Below, piece after piece: positions 15,301-21,884 of a stretch of DNA of 64,000 bases. Numbering within the stretch: position 1 is the first letter of the stretch; each line of letters opens with the position of its first letter. The DNA comes from Leptodactylus fallax (taxonomy: Eukaryota; Chordata; Amphibia; Anura; Leptodactylidae). The position numbers were made by a program, and so were the translations under genes. The stretch covers positions 1,550,001 through 1,614,000 of the forward strand of contig CAMRHE010000205.1 of NCBI GenBank assembly GCA_947044405.1, read 5' to 3'. Under the pieces are notes generated by a model. It saw only the letters and a list, made by a program, of their open reading frames with translations. It made no database searches and had not been told where the DNA came from.

Positions 15301-17530
15301 TCTGCTTTGTTGGAGCAAATACGATTGTATCGTATAGCCTGGCTGTAAATAATAGATTGTCTTGTGTGCTTGGGGTGGAAGCTGTCGTTTCTCAGGTAGG
15401 CTGTTCTGTCTGTGGGTTTGTGGTATATCGATGTGAGTAGCCGATGGTCTTTGATGTGTATTGTGGTATCCAGAAAGTGAATTTCACTCCCTGAATAGCT
15501 AAGTTTAAGGTTGATGGTCGGGTGAAAGTCATTGAAGTCATTATGGAATTGAAGTAGGGCCTCCTCACCTGCAGTCCAGATGACAAGGATATCATCGATA
15601 TAACGAAGTCAAATCATAGGTTTGGTGGCGCATGGTGATAAATATGTTCCTTCCAGTTCTGCCATAAAGAGATTTGCATATTGGGGTGCACATCTGGTCC
15701 CCATTGACAGTTTAAGACGCAGGAGGAGAGGAAACAATGGGAGTACAAGTTTATGCAAAAATTTAAAACTCTGCAATTTGGACTTAATATTCATGCCAGC
15801 TTCATGTCACACTATGTATAAGGGTGGGTTCACACCTGCGCTTCAGTCCGTCCGTTGCCAATCTGAGTGAAAATCTCGGCGAACCGGATTGGCTTCGGAT
15901 ACAGACAGGTTAGCGACGCATTGGTTAAAAACCCATTCATTTGAATGGGTTTTTAAAGCAATGCGTGTGGTGTCCGATTGCACCCTCTGCGCTGCAAAGC
16001 CGATTTTTTTCGTCGGACACAAAGTCCTGCATGTCCGACTTTGTTTCCGACGAAAAAAAAGGATTCGCAAACCAGAGGGTGTAAGCGCACACCTGCGCAT
16101 TGCTTTAAAAACCCATTCAAATGAATGGGTTTTTAACCAATACGTCGCTGACCTGTCTGTATCCGAAGCCAATCCCGTTCGCCGAGATTTTCACTCGGAT
16201 TGGCAACGGACGGACTGAAGCGCAGGTGTGAACCCACCCTGAACTGTGATTTGGACTCAATATTCATGCCAGCCTCATGTCACACTATGTATGAACTGTG
16301 AGGGTCACAAATCACCTCCTGATAGCAAACAGATAACAGATCCCTCTGTCACACACCACAACTTTCCAGATTGTTTTTTGACCTGTTGTAAATAACTTCT
16401 CTACTTAGATTGCATTTTGTTTTGGGTTTTTTTAAGAACTCTAAAATCCTTTGAAGACCATGTGTATAGGGTATATAAAAAAATCTGTGAATTTTCAGTT
16501 CTTGTATAACACCATGTCTGATGAAGGAAGCTAGTCTTCTGAAAGCTTACTTATCAAATATACTCAGTTAGCCTCTAAAAGGTATCGCCTGATTTCTTCA
16601 CTCTTCCACGACCATATTGTTGTCATTCAGGTTTCCCAAAAAGACATATATAACAAACCAACCAAATGGAAATCTTAACAATTTGAAATCATATACTGCT
16701 ATCCCTGATACTATTTTATTAGCTCCCATGGATTACATCCACCATATCATTTACTAATGATTTATTTTTATTTATTTCTCTTACTTGTATGGCGCAGTCA
16801 TATTCTGTAGCTCTTCACAGACATTGCCTTGACTCACTGCCCCATGTAGGGTTCACAATCTAAATTCTTGACAGGTGTGGAAGAAAACCAGAGTAAATCC
16901 ACACCACGGGAAGAACATACAAACTCAGTGCAGCCGTGACCCTTGGTCAGATTCAGAACCAAGACCCCAATACTGCAAGGCAACAGCACTAACCACCTTG
17001 TTGCCGATTTTATTAAAAACTATATTCCTAGTTACTCTCCATGTTACCATCCTGGTCAGGATCTATAGCATTGTTTATCCTGACCAATAGTCTGCACAGT
17101 ACGGAGGAGCAAAGGAAATGTGGAACTCTACAAGCCAACTCATCCCTTTCCCATCCTGATAAATCTGAGTGACTATTCATAGGGGCAATGTCATCTGTTA
17201 ATTCTATGGGAGACCAAGATCTGATTCTTTTTCTTCAAACATGCTAAACTTTATAATGTCTGCAGGTCCTCACTGTGTTATGTAACATAGCAGACTTTGG
17301 GCCTGCTTACTGTCAGCGTCTTCAAGAAAAAGACATCCTGTCCAGTGTCTCTCACTTGCTTGGCAATGAAGATGTGCTTGTGACAGTACGCTGCTTGGAC
17401 TTGCTCAACATCTTCTTTCGTTACTGTCCAGAGGTACGCAGGTCATTTTATAAAGCATTTGTACATTCATGTATATATAGAGTGTTGTTACTGGTGATTG
17501 CTCTAGAGAAATTAAAAAAAAAAAAAGAAA

Positions 17531-17583
<53 letters not shown>

Positions 17584-20500
17584 GTAGACCTAAAAAAACT
17601 AAACAAAAAAAAAATTGGTGTCTTTAATTGGCGGCATGTAAGTGAATTACTTTTAATAAATTTGGTGACTGATCAATGAATGCACAAGTCTAATATCCTT
17701 ATGCTGAATTTTGATGGCAATATTTAGTTTGGGAAACAGGGTCAGTGTCATGGCCACATTTCTCGGACTGACAGTGGCTCGGCATCATACATATCTATGA
17801 GGCTGTGAATTAAGTTTTCTGGACTAGATACAGCTCTCTAAAATGACCCTTAAAACAATTTGATCAGGTGGAAATGCCTGCCAGTTCTGTGTAGATCTGC
17901 AAAATCAGCCTTCACGTGCACCGGAGTAGACCTAATTTGCCTGCAGATAGTTGAAAGTGCTCCGGCTCTCCTGGATTTGCCGCTCAATGTCACCTCTTTA
18001 GATGTAAAAGTCCTGCTGTGAAGGATCTCGTCCTGCCAAGAACCCACTTCCGGCACACCTGAGATTGCTTCAATTACCTCACACCCACTTCCAGTGAGTG
18101 TTTTGGGCTCTGAGGATAATACGAAACCAAGCTTTCTAAATTTTATAGATTTACTAACCCCTAAAAGGGTGGACACTAGACACTTAACACATACAGAGGA
18201 TACATGTAGCGATTAGCAAGCAAATACAAGTAGAAAGTAGCATGACATGGTGCATAAAATAAAAAAGGGAATAACAGACAGAAAAGAACTTATTACCAAC
18301 ACCAGGTTGTGATGGTTTTCTCTGGCTCCAGGTGATGTAGATGATGAGCCAGGGCACGTATCTTATAAAGTCCAGTAGCAGATGAATCTAAGCAGAGTAA
18401 AGGGCAGAAGACCCTTCCGGAACAAGTAGTTAGTCCATTTCTCTGAGCCCATGTGGCAGACTCAGGGTACAGTCTTGAGAAATGCATGTGTTGCCTACAT
18501 GCGGTTACACCTCTTCCAGGTTAACAAAATGGCCTCAGGCCTGACTGCTTAAGCTGCATGGAAAGCACATGGTGAGCACATGGTTGATTTCTCCCACACC
18601 TCTCCTCTAGGAATGGCATATCACCAAGGCCAGAAGACAAAAAAGAGACGGTTTCAACCTGGACGGAGAGCCTTTAGCTCCCCTGGTCTCCTCCCTAAGT
18701 GAGGTCACCAGGGGGAGAAGCCCCCGCCCCCCTCTCTACATCTCTTAGAATCATTTTTCTGTATAATTCTTTGCCCAATGACTATAGAGTTGGGCCGGTG
18801 GTATGATGGGGTTTGTAACGGGATCCCCAATACGTAGACTCCAAGGTGGGCACCCCAACTCCCTTTGGGTAAGGAGATCAGTGTCTGGACCTTTGCCGGA
18901 CTTTGAACTGTGACATGTGTGTATTCTGAGAGTGCGCCTTGACCTGACGCATCTGGGAAATTTATCGGGGTGACTGTAAGATGTGCCCCAGGCCAGATAT
19001 TGTCATAAAACCATAATCCCTTTGAAGTAGAGGTGGCTTCGGGCTGTCTGCTATTAGTATGCGGGGAATTTCCCCAGCACATCCTATCTGCAGGACCCCC
19101 TGCTGGGTTAATGAGGGTTGCAGTCTTATGCAGATACAGGCTTGTGTCAGGGACTCTCTGGGGATTGTTGTCCACAGCCCCCAGGCCTGTAACCAAATTG
19201 CTGATAACAGACAGGAACCATAATATGTGAGTGAATATTAATATCATAAAACCATATCTGAGCCTCATATCATGACACCTGCTTAGCCTCGGTTTTCGTC
19301 ACAGCTTTCTAATCAGGGCTGTGGAGTAATTATTTAATTATGTTATATAGTTATTGGCATTGTATAATTAATTTCATATAGCTTATTACATATTTACCTT
19401 CATAGGAAGTCAATCACTGGCTTTTTAATGAATTAGAAGATCTTTACTGCTTCTGACTGACCATGGCTGCCATTTATAAAGAGTCTTAAGTCTATCAACT
19501 CCACAGCCCTGTTTCTGATCTGTCAAACTTGTTTCATCCTAGGTGCACTTTCATGTTGCATAGTCATAAAAAGATGAATATCTCTACATTGCCTTGTTAG
19601 TTTTAGGCACCAAAGATCTGTTTCTTCTTCTAGTAAAAGATCCTACAATGCACCATTATTGTTTGAGGAGGTATTTTGGACCTGATAGCCTCCTTTCAAG
19701 GGGGTTACCTGCTCAAGACCTATGGGATATGATGAGTTAACCTCCAAATTAACCTTCTGTTACTGAAAAATAGAGCCATGAGCAAAGTGGCTTTCAGTTG
19801 TAAAGGACCACAATCCCCTGAAACAGTCCCAGTTTAATCAAACTTTTTGACTCAGTAGGAGTAGCAAGAGTACCAAATGTAATATCATTGTAGCATGCTA
19901 TATCGCATGTCATATTAAGTGGAGGGAGAATCCAGCAGCAAAGCAAGTGACAACAAGTCCATCTTGCATTATGGCTGCTCCTGTACAGGGTCCATTTGTT
20001 CTGTCATAATACTGATAGAGGAAATTTAGGAATATACTCATTTTTATTTTTTGGCTTGACAGTACTTTTTGACAATGATATAATACATAATTGTTCTCCT
20101 TAGGCTGAAAAAGACATCCTTGTCCATTCTGTATTACAAATTCCAGAAATTCATAAGGATCACCCTGATATACAGCAGCGCCTGGAAGCAATCCAGAATT
20201 ACTGTAAGCCAAAGGTGGGAATTTATTTACTACCATTCATTGCCCAAAAGGGTCCCTCTAGCTCTCTTCATCTGTACAAGTCTGTACACATTGGGGTTTC
20301 TGCTATTTCTTCAGAGTTTCCAAGATTTTTGGTGGCAAGAATAGTACAGTAATACCTCGTACATTCGCGAGGGTAGGCTCTAGGGCGGGTCATGGATCAC
20401 AAGGAATCACGAATGTTTGGTACAAACGCTTAGAAGCGCTTACAATGCCGGTTTCTAAAGTTTAAACCCCTAAATATCAAACTTTACCCTACAGTACTGT

Positions 20501-21629
20501 ACACTAAAGGATACTGTACAGTAGTGTATATTAATACATTAATTCATTTTTCTTATACACACTCAATAAAATGAAACCAATTACCAGGTATGTAACGAAT
20601 GGGACGCTACTACCCAATAACGAAGGTTTTTTGTTTTTTTTTTTTTAAATTTCGCAGATCTGTGAAAAAACAGCAAAATCTATATAGGTTAGGTTCCAAT
20701 AAAAATATTGCGAATCTGAATTTGCAAACGCGAGTGTACTAGGTATTACTGTATAGCCTGCAATCAGGCCTGTCAGTGTACACGTGCAAATGGATCCAGC
20801 TGAACAGTTATGGCACTGCTATGAACAGAGCCTGATATTTATGTCAGTACCACTTTATCTTTTACATGTGAGCCTACAGTAAATATGCACAAAACAATGC
20901 ACTTCTTGTCACCTATAACTGCATCATAAATATGATTATACCGGTATATGAACTTGTTGAGAACTATCACTTGGTTTTAAGCAAAATTATTCACAAAACA
21001 TGTTTTACATGGTTGCGTATCTCTGAAAGTAAAAATGGATGCACCACTCATAGATGGCTTAGTAGATATATCTGGTTTACTACAGAATTAAAGGGGTTAC
21101 CCCCTCACCACCACCTATACTTTATTAAGGGAGCTTTCTCCATATCACCCCTAACTGAGTGAGGGCCGCGCCCTACCCATACTTTATTAAGGGAGTTGTC
21201 CATACCAATAAGTTATTCATGATATGGAGAGATCTCCCTTAAAGTATAGTTAAAGGTAATAATTACATATGCACTTTGTTTTCTTATGAGCTACCCAATC
21301 GCCATACCACCCCAAACCCCTTTGGGCCACAGGGAAATTGGCTTGCACGATAGTGGTCCTTTGTACAAAAAAAAAAAAAAAGTTGGGGGCCGGTGGAGTA
21401 AGGCAGGTCATTGCAGCGGCCTAGTATAAAAGACCATCAAGTGATCATAATATTATTTTCATACTGAGGTATTTAAAACGGTCATGGTACCCCTTTAGGG
21501 TCAGAGTGCTCATTAAATAATTACCATATCGCCAATGATCTACTCCATAAAATAAATTGTATTTTATTTAACAAGGTTTGCAAACTGTAACTTTTTTTAA
21601 TTTACTTTTAGATAGAGGATGGAAACTGA
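1..21629 (+). CDS. TMCO6: TMCO6, 5'-truncated by the window edge (12 coding exons visible)
   Basis: Coding exons: 1-67, 539-648, 1481-1664, 3822-3926, 4011-4096, 8010-8126, 9304-9415, 10768-10948, 12117-12211, 17266-17433, 20104-20214 and 21612-21629 (TGA 21627-21629). All visible introns have AG/GT borders, the codon phases join without a break, and 450 residues are seen. The remembered human protein is ~493 residues, so about 50-60 N-terminal residues lie to the left. Diagnostic blocks match vertebrate TMCO6: GSMRILVGLF, RCLHELSNS, ACLPATSYLITYLS, LCLYTLGNLIVESEAAR, GYALSQLLQAKEAPEKI, EFAWCLHNIV, LWTLNNLT and VLTVLCNIADFGPAYCQRL. The family is an armadillo-like helical protein related in fold to importin-alpha, named for predicted transmembrane and coiled-coil segments; its biochemical role is poorly defined. 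The last coding exon adds only five residues. The exon at 9304 has a duplicated acceptor upstream. Identification is firm; the exact C-terminus is less well supported. Confidence 0.95.
68..538. other. TMCO6 intron without recognised element
   Basis: Plain AT-rich intronic sequence between exon ends at 67 and 539. I see no transposon ends, RNA gene or long repeat in it. Confidence 0.5.
686..1040. repeat. Palindromic MITE in TMCO6 intron
   Basis: Left arm (AAAGGGGTTGCCCATTTTC, then AATAAATGTATTTGTTTGTA, TAATGAAAAGTTCTA) is mirrored by the right arm ending near 1040 (TAGAACTTTTCATTA, ACAAACAATAACATTTATT). An inner pair (GGTCATGTGATGGAC / GTCCATCACATGACC) lies at about 780-885. No coding content is seen; this looks like a non-autonomous foldback element. 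Confidence 0.7.
2641..2850. repeat. Palindromic MITE, CAGCATTAG family
   Basis: Starts AAAGGGGTTAAAGTGTTGTCCAGCATTAG-type and ends CCTAATGCTGGA. Inner arms pair CACAGGTTGTGTG and CTGCAGTTCAGCC with AGCTGAGCTTCAATG and CAGACACAACCCA. A relative lies at 25512-25770. Confidence 0.65.
3087..3760 (+). mobile_element. Deletion derivative of a DIRS-type (tyrosine recombinase) retroelement
   Basis: The 5' end (TTTCTTGTTTAAATCATTG, then GGACACAGCACCATG) matches the 5' ends at 39934, 44469 and the outer end at 39928. An inverted copy of the terminal repeat lies at about 3620-3760 (GGTGCTGTGTCCCTCA, GAGAAAAGGATTTTATGGTG). Between them, 3277-3400 encodes HSTRSVGVSWAVRHQAS, then QVCKAAIWVS and HTFTN, resembling the C-terminal end of a tyrosine recombinase with its His-x-x-Arg pair. 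Gag, RT and RNase H are missing. Confidence 0.7.
4312..4560. repeat. Interspersed repeat, AGAGGACCTTTCACCAC family
   Basis: Shares its start (AAAGAGGACCTTTCACCAC) and internal words (TAATAGG, GCTG/GTGC, ACCATTCCTGAGCAA-like) with the copy at 42583-42870. No coding capacity. Probably a short non-autonomous transposon; class not resolved. Confidence 0.55.
4563..5400. repeat. Unclassified AT-rich repeat with ~70-bp tandem units
   Basis: The unit CCTTGCTATACCTGCTG plus TATTGCAAG occurs at 5203-5229 and 5273-5299, 70 bp apart. TTTGATTGACTT and TATTTGATT words recur from 5128 to 5310. AATAAAATG follows at 5380. The block could be a degraded LTR, but no second copy, primer site or coding part is seen. 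Confidence 0.4.
5726..7408 (+). mobile_element. Tc1-like element A, full length, degraded coding region
   Basis: Bounded by TA (5724-5725 and 7409-7410). Terminal inverted repeats of ~220 bp start CAGTCCCTGACAAAAGTT and end AACTTTTGTCAGGGACTG. An inner repeat of the same motif (GACAAAAGTTTTGTCGCC at 5931-5949; mirrored near 7190-7210) gives the two-site IR/DR layout of Tc1 transposons. It interrupts a TMCO6 intron. Confidence 0.9.
6084..7087 (+). pseudogene. Tc1-like transposase of element A (frameshifted)
   Basis: Reading starts MPKINPATKALIIKRLKTRS with a helix-turn-helix (AEVAGTFNVSLRQVQRIKK), then breaks at an A-run near 6198-6206. The frame is recovered from about 6287 (RKSKASPSSTAAEL) to the stop at 7085-7087. 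The catalytic triad is visible: D in DFADES, D in LQQDGAPSH and E in NIIEHVWG. There are 35 residues between the second D and the E (DD35E spacing). That spacing matches the DD35E Traveler-type group if it is not caused by an indel. Because of the frameshift it is not expected to make a working transposase. Confidence 0.85.
8127..9040. other. TMCO6 intron, MITE-like sequence and T-rich tracts
   Basis: Contains a GTTCACATCTGTG-type MITE piece from about 8358 and GGTTATAACTTTTTG-like palindromic debris up to about 8830. T-runs lie at 8708-8742. No gene recognised. Confidence 0.4.
9041..9326 (+). repeat. Tandem duplication spanning a TMCO6 3' splice site
   Basis: GACACAAGTGACTGAAG starts at 9041 and again at 9178 (137 bp apart). 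Both copies run through GCGACCAAAAAACTATA, a long T-tract, the acceptor TTTAG and the first exon bases CCAGGTGAATAATATTTTAC. The T-tract is about 10 bases longer in copy 2, so the two acceptors (9156 and 9303) are 147 bp apart. The stretch between them is open in the TMCO6 frame. Confidence 0.9.
9304..9415 (+). CDS. TMCO6: TMCO6 coding exon with a duplicated upstream 3' splice site
   Basis: This exon (S-QVNNILLISQGVLSK...) uses the AG at 9302-9303. An almost identical acceptor plus the first 23 exon bases lies at 9155-9179, followed by a second copy of the intron end. Its phase (1 base then 37 codons) fits the preceding exon, which ends in AG at 8125-8126. The downstream acceptor gives the conserved protein. 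The upstream acceptor would add exactly 147 in-frame bases. See the repeat entry for 9041-9326. Confidence 0.9.
10301..10707. repeat. Palindromic MITE in TMCO6 intron
   Basis: Ends pair ATTGTCCCATTATGGACAC with GTCCATAACAGGACAAT. Subterminal GGACACTTATCTCCTGTCC and the GATCGCTCGGCCCC / GATCGGGCCC words are mirrored. Non-coding. Confidence 0.65.
11541..11782. repeat. MITE with CAAGTTCACA-type ends
   Basis: Left end GGCCAAGTTCACATC, right end GTGTGAACTTAGC. GTCCGTCGGTA-type words inside are typical of the family. Related ends occur at 15822, 8355 and 46728. Confidence 0.55.
12322..13256 (-). mobile_element. Tc1-like element B, internally deleted
   Basis: Ends CACACGTGGACAAAATTG and CAATTTTGTCCATGTGTG are inverted and flanked by TA (12320-12321, 13257-13258). 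Subterminal GTTGGTACCCCTC is mirrored. The interior from about 12545 to 13150 is the 3' part of a Tc1-like transposase gene on the - strand. It then jumps at about 13155 straight into the other terminal repeat, so the 5' half of the gene is deleted. Confidence 0.85.
12545..13155 (-). pseudogene. Tc1-like transposase remnant of element B
   Basis: On the - strand this encodes broken pieces of the catalytic and C-terminal part of a Tc1-like transposase, with an ATTGGGTTCA-type stretch for the SPDLNPIE region seen near 12725-12750 (AGCCCTGACCTAAATCC). The N-terminal DNA-binding half is absent. No continuous frame remains. Confidence 0.7.
13440..14168. other. TMCO6 intron sequence, repeat-like, unclassified
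   Basis: GC-richer than its neighbours, with words such as GCTGTCCCGCTGTTCTGGG that look like an old frog repeat. I see no ends or coding motif. Confidence 0.35.
14215..14637 (-). repeat. Inverted repeat arm 1 of the Penelope-like element
   Basis: Contains the 3' UTR and the end of the endonuclease gene. Mirrored by 15706-15821 plus 16243-16609; for example GTGGAAGAGTGAAG here pairs with CTTCACTCTTCCAC at 16596-16609. Confidence 0.85.
14515..15705 (-). pseudogene. Penelope-like RT (C-terminal part) and GIY-YIG endonuclease
   Basis: From high to low coordinate: MGTRCAPQYANLFMAELE (RT motif) near 15705-15640; RYIDDILVIW, the RT catalytic box, at about 15607-15578; then, after at least one frame change, a 211-codon open frame from 15150 to 14515. 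That frame has a Cys motif (CLQKRCMTC), the GIY-YIG core VVYLIMC...GLYVGETG (ORF residues ~108-128), a following Arg/His (RMNSHR) and the conserved WEYKFMQKF end. RT plus GIY-YIG is diagnostic for Penelope-like retroelements. The N-terminal RT half is missing. Confidence 0.85.
15706..16609 (+). repeat. Inverted repeat arm 2 of the Penelope-like element (interrupted)
   Basis: Begins GACAGTTTAAGACGC, reading KQWEYKFMQ-type codons on the + strand, and ends at the 12-bp target duplication. A ~45-bp stretch (ATTTGGACTTAATATTCATG..., 15776-15818) recurs at 16250-16293 on the other side of the nested MITE, a local duplication not explained by MITE insertion alone. Confidence 0.8.
15822..16239. mobile_element. 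Foldback MITE nested in the Penelope-like element
   Basis: 418-bp near-perfect palindrome: GGGTGGGTTCACACCTGCGC at the left end and its reverse complement at the right end, with a ~25-bp centre around 16020-16045. Flanks are TAA (15819-15821) and TGA (16240-16242), a possible diverged 3-bp target duplication of the PIF/Harbinger sort. Because of the symmetry, a ~109-codon open frame exists on each strand with the same ends; I do not think it is a gene. Confidence 0.8.
16750..17010 (+). repeat. Interspersed repeat with GGAAGAACATACAAACTC motif (copy 1)
   Basis: Shares CTTACTTGTATGGCGC / CTTACTTATATAGTGCC, then TCACAATCTAAATTC, GAACATACAAACTC and AACCAC endings with 26440-26700. Same orientation. 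Class unresolved; a LINE or SINE 3' end is likely. Confidence 0.55.
17533..17579. repeat. (AT)n microsatellite
   Basis: About 23 uninterrupted AT units in a TMCO6 intron, just after an A-run. Confidence 0.95.
17750..18704. other. TMCO6 intron, possible LTR-like sequence on the - strand
   Basis: On the - strand there is a CTTTATAAGATACG TATA-like site near 18365, T-rich stretches, and purine-rich GAGAGGGGGGCGGGGG at about 18720-18736 just after an open frame. This could be an LTR of an old retroelement. No paired LTR or primer-binding site was found, so it remains a suggestion. Confidence 0.3.
18705..19268 (-). other. Unrecognised 187-codon open frame with hydrophobic N-terminus
   Basis: Open frame within a TMCO6 intron on the opposite strand. 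Residues ~7-28 (FMILIFTHILWFLSVISNLV) are hydrophobic like a signal or membrane segment. The rest is Pro/Gly/Ser-rich with no catalytic motif I recognise. A purine tract follows the stop. An old retroelement fragment is possible; a host gene is unlikely because there are no exon partners or start context. I give no function. Confidence 0.3.
19314..19511. repeat. MITE with CAGGGCTGTGGAGT ends
   Basis: Left end CAGGGCTGTGGAGTAATT, right end AACTCCACAGCCCTG. The interior is AT-rich. Partial relatives at 25285-25511 and 27667-28441. Confidence 0.75.
20347..20751. mobile_element. Non-autonomous pogo/Tigger-like MITE
   Basis: Terminal repeats CAGTAATACCTCGTACA and TGTACTAGGTATTACTG, flanked by TA at 20345-20346 and 20752-20753. 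Inside are TTCGCGAG...CAAACGCGAG partial symmetries and no open frame. TA duplication plus a CAGTRATAC end fits a pogo-type Tc1/mariner derivative. Confidence 0.7.
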
Positions 21630-21644
21630 GGACTTCTCCCATGA

Positions 21645-21650
21645 AATAAA
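21645..21650 (+). terminator. TMCO6: TMCO6 poly(A) signal AATAAA
   Basis: A canonical AATAAA begins 16 bases after the TMCO6 stop codon at 21627-21629, giving an extremely short 3' UTR. Cleavage would be expected about 10-30 bp downstream, close to or within the NDUFA2 3' end on the other strand. Confidence 0.7.
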
Positions 21651-21699
21651 GAGCGGATGTAGAAGCAGAGTCTCTGCACGATGCAGTTTTCAGACGCTT

Positions 21700-21705
21700 T
21701 TTATT
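21700..21705 (-). terminator. NDUFA2: NDUFA2 poly(A) signal AATAAA (reverse strand)
   Basis: TTTATT on the + strand is AATAAA on the - strand, 180 bp downstream of the NDUFA2 stop at 21885. Expected cleavage near 21670-21690 puts it tail to tail with TMCO6. Confidence 0.65.
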
Positions 21706-21884
21706 CAGATCACATAAATAATAATGGATTGTATTTTTGTAATAGAGTTATGTTCGAATGCGGAGACTGATGGATTCTTTTCTTATATAAAGCACAGTCC
21801 CATAGGCGATGATTTCCTCTTCTGTTTCATTTCCCATCAAGGCAGACGCTCATTTTTCCTACAGAGGAGTTGTGTACAAAAGCT

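Larger units (their letters stand above)
14181..16609 (-). mobile_element. Penelope-like element, 5'-truncated, with inverted 3'-end duplication
   Basis: Flanked by a 12-bp direct repeat, GACCATATTGTT, at 14169-14180 and 16610-16621. The - strand copy carries RT and GIY-YIG endonuclease and reads down to its 3' end at 14215. Its 5' truncation near 15705 is joined to a + strand copy of the same 3' end, 15706-16609 (homologous to 14215-14637), so the element has inverted 3' ends. The + copy is interrupted by a foldback MITE (15822-16239). Inverted or tandem copies are typical of Penelope-like elements. Confidence 0.85.

Noticed and set aside
15843..16218. Two similar 109-codon open frames on opposite strands
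   Set aside because: They are a consequence of the DNA palindrome of a MITE and show no codon bias or motif.
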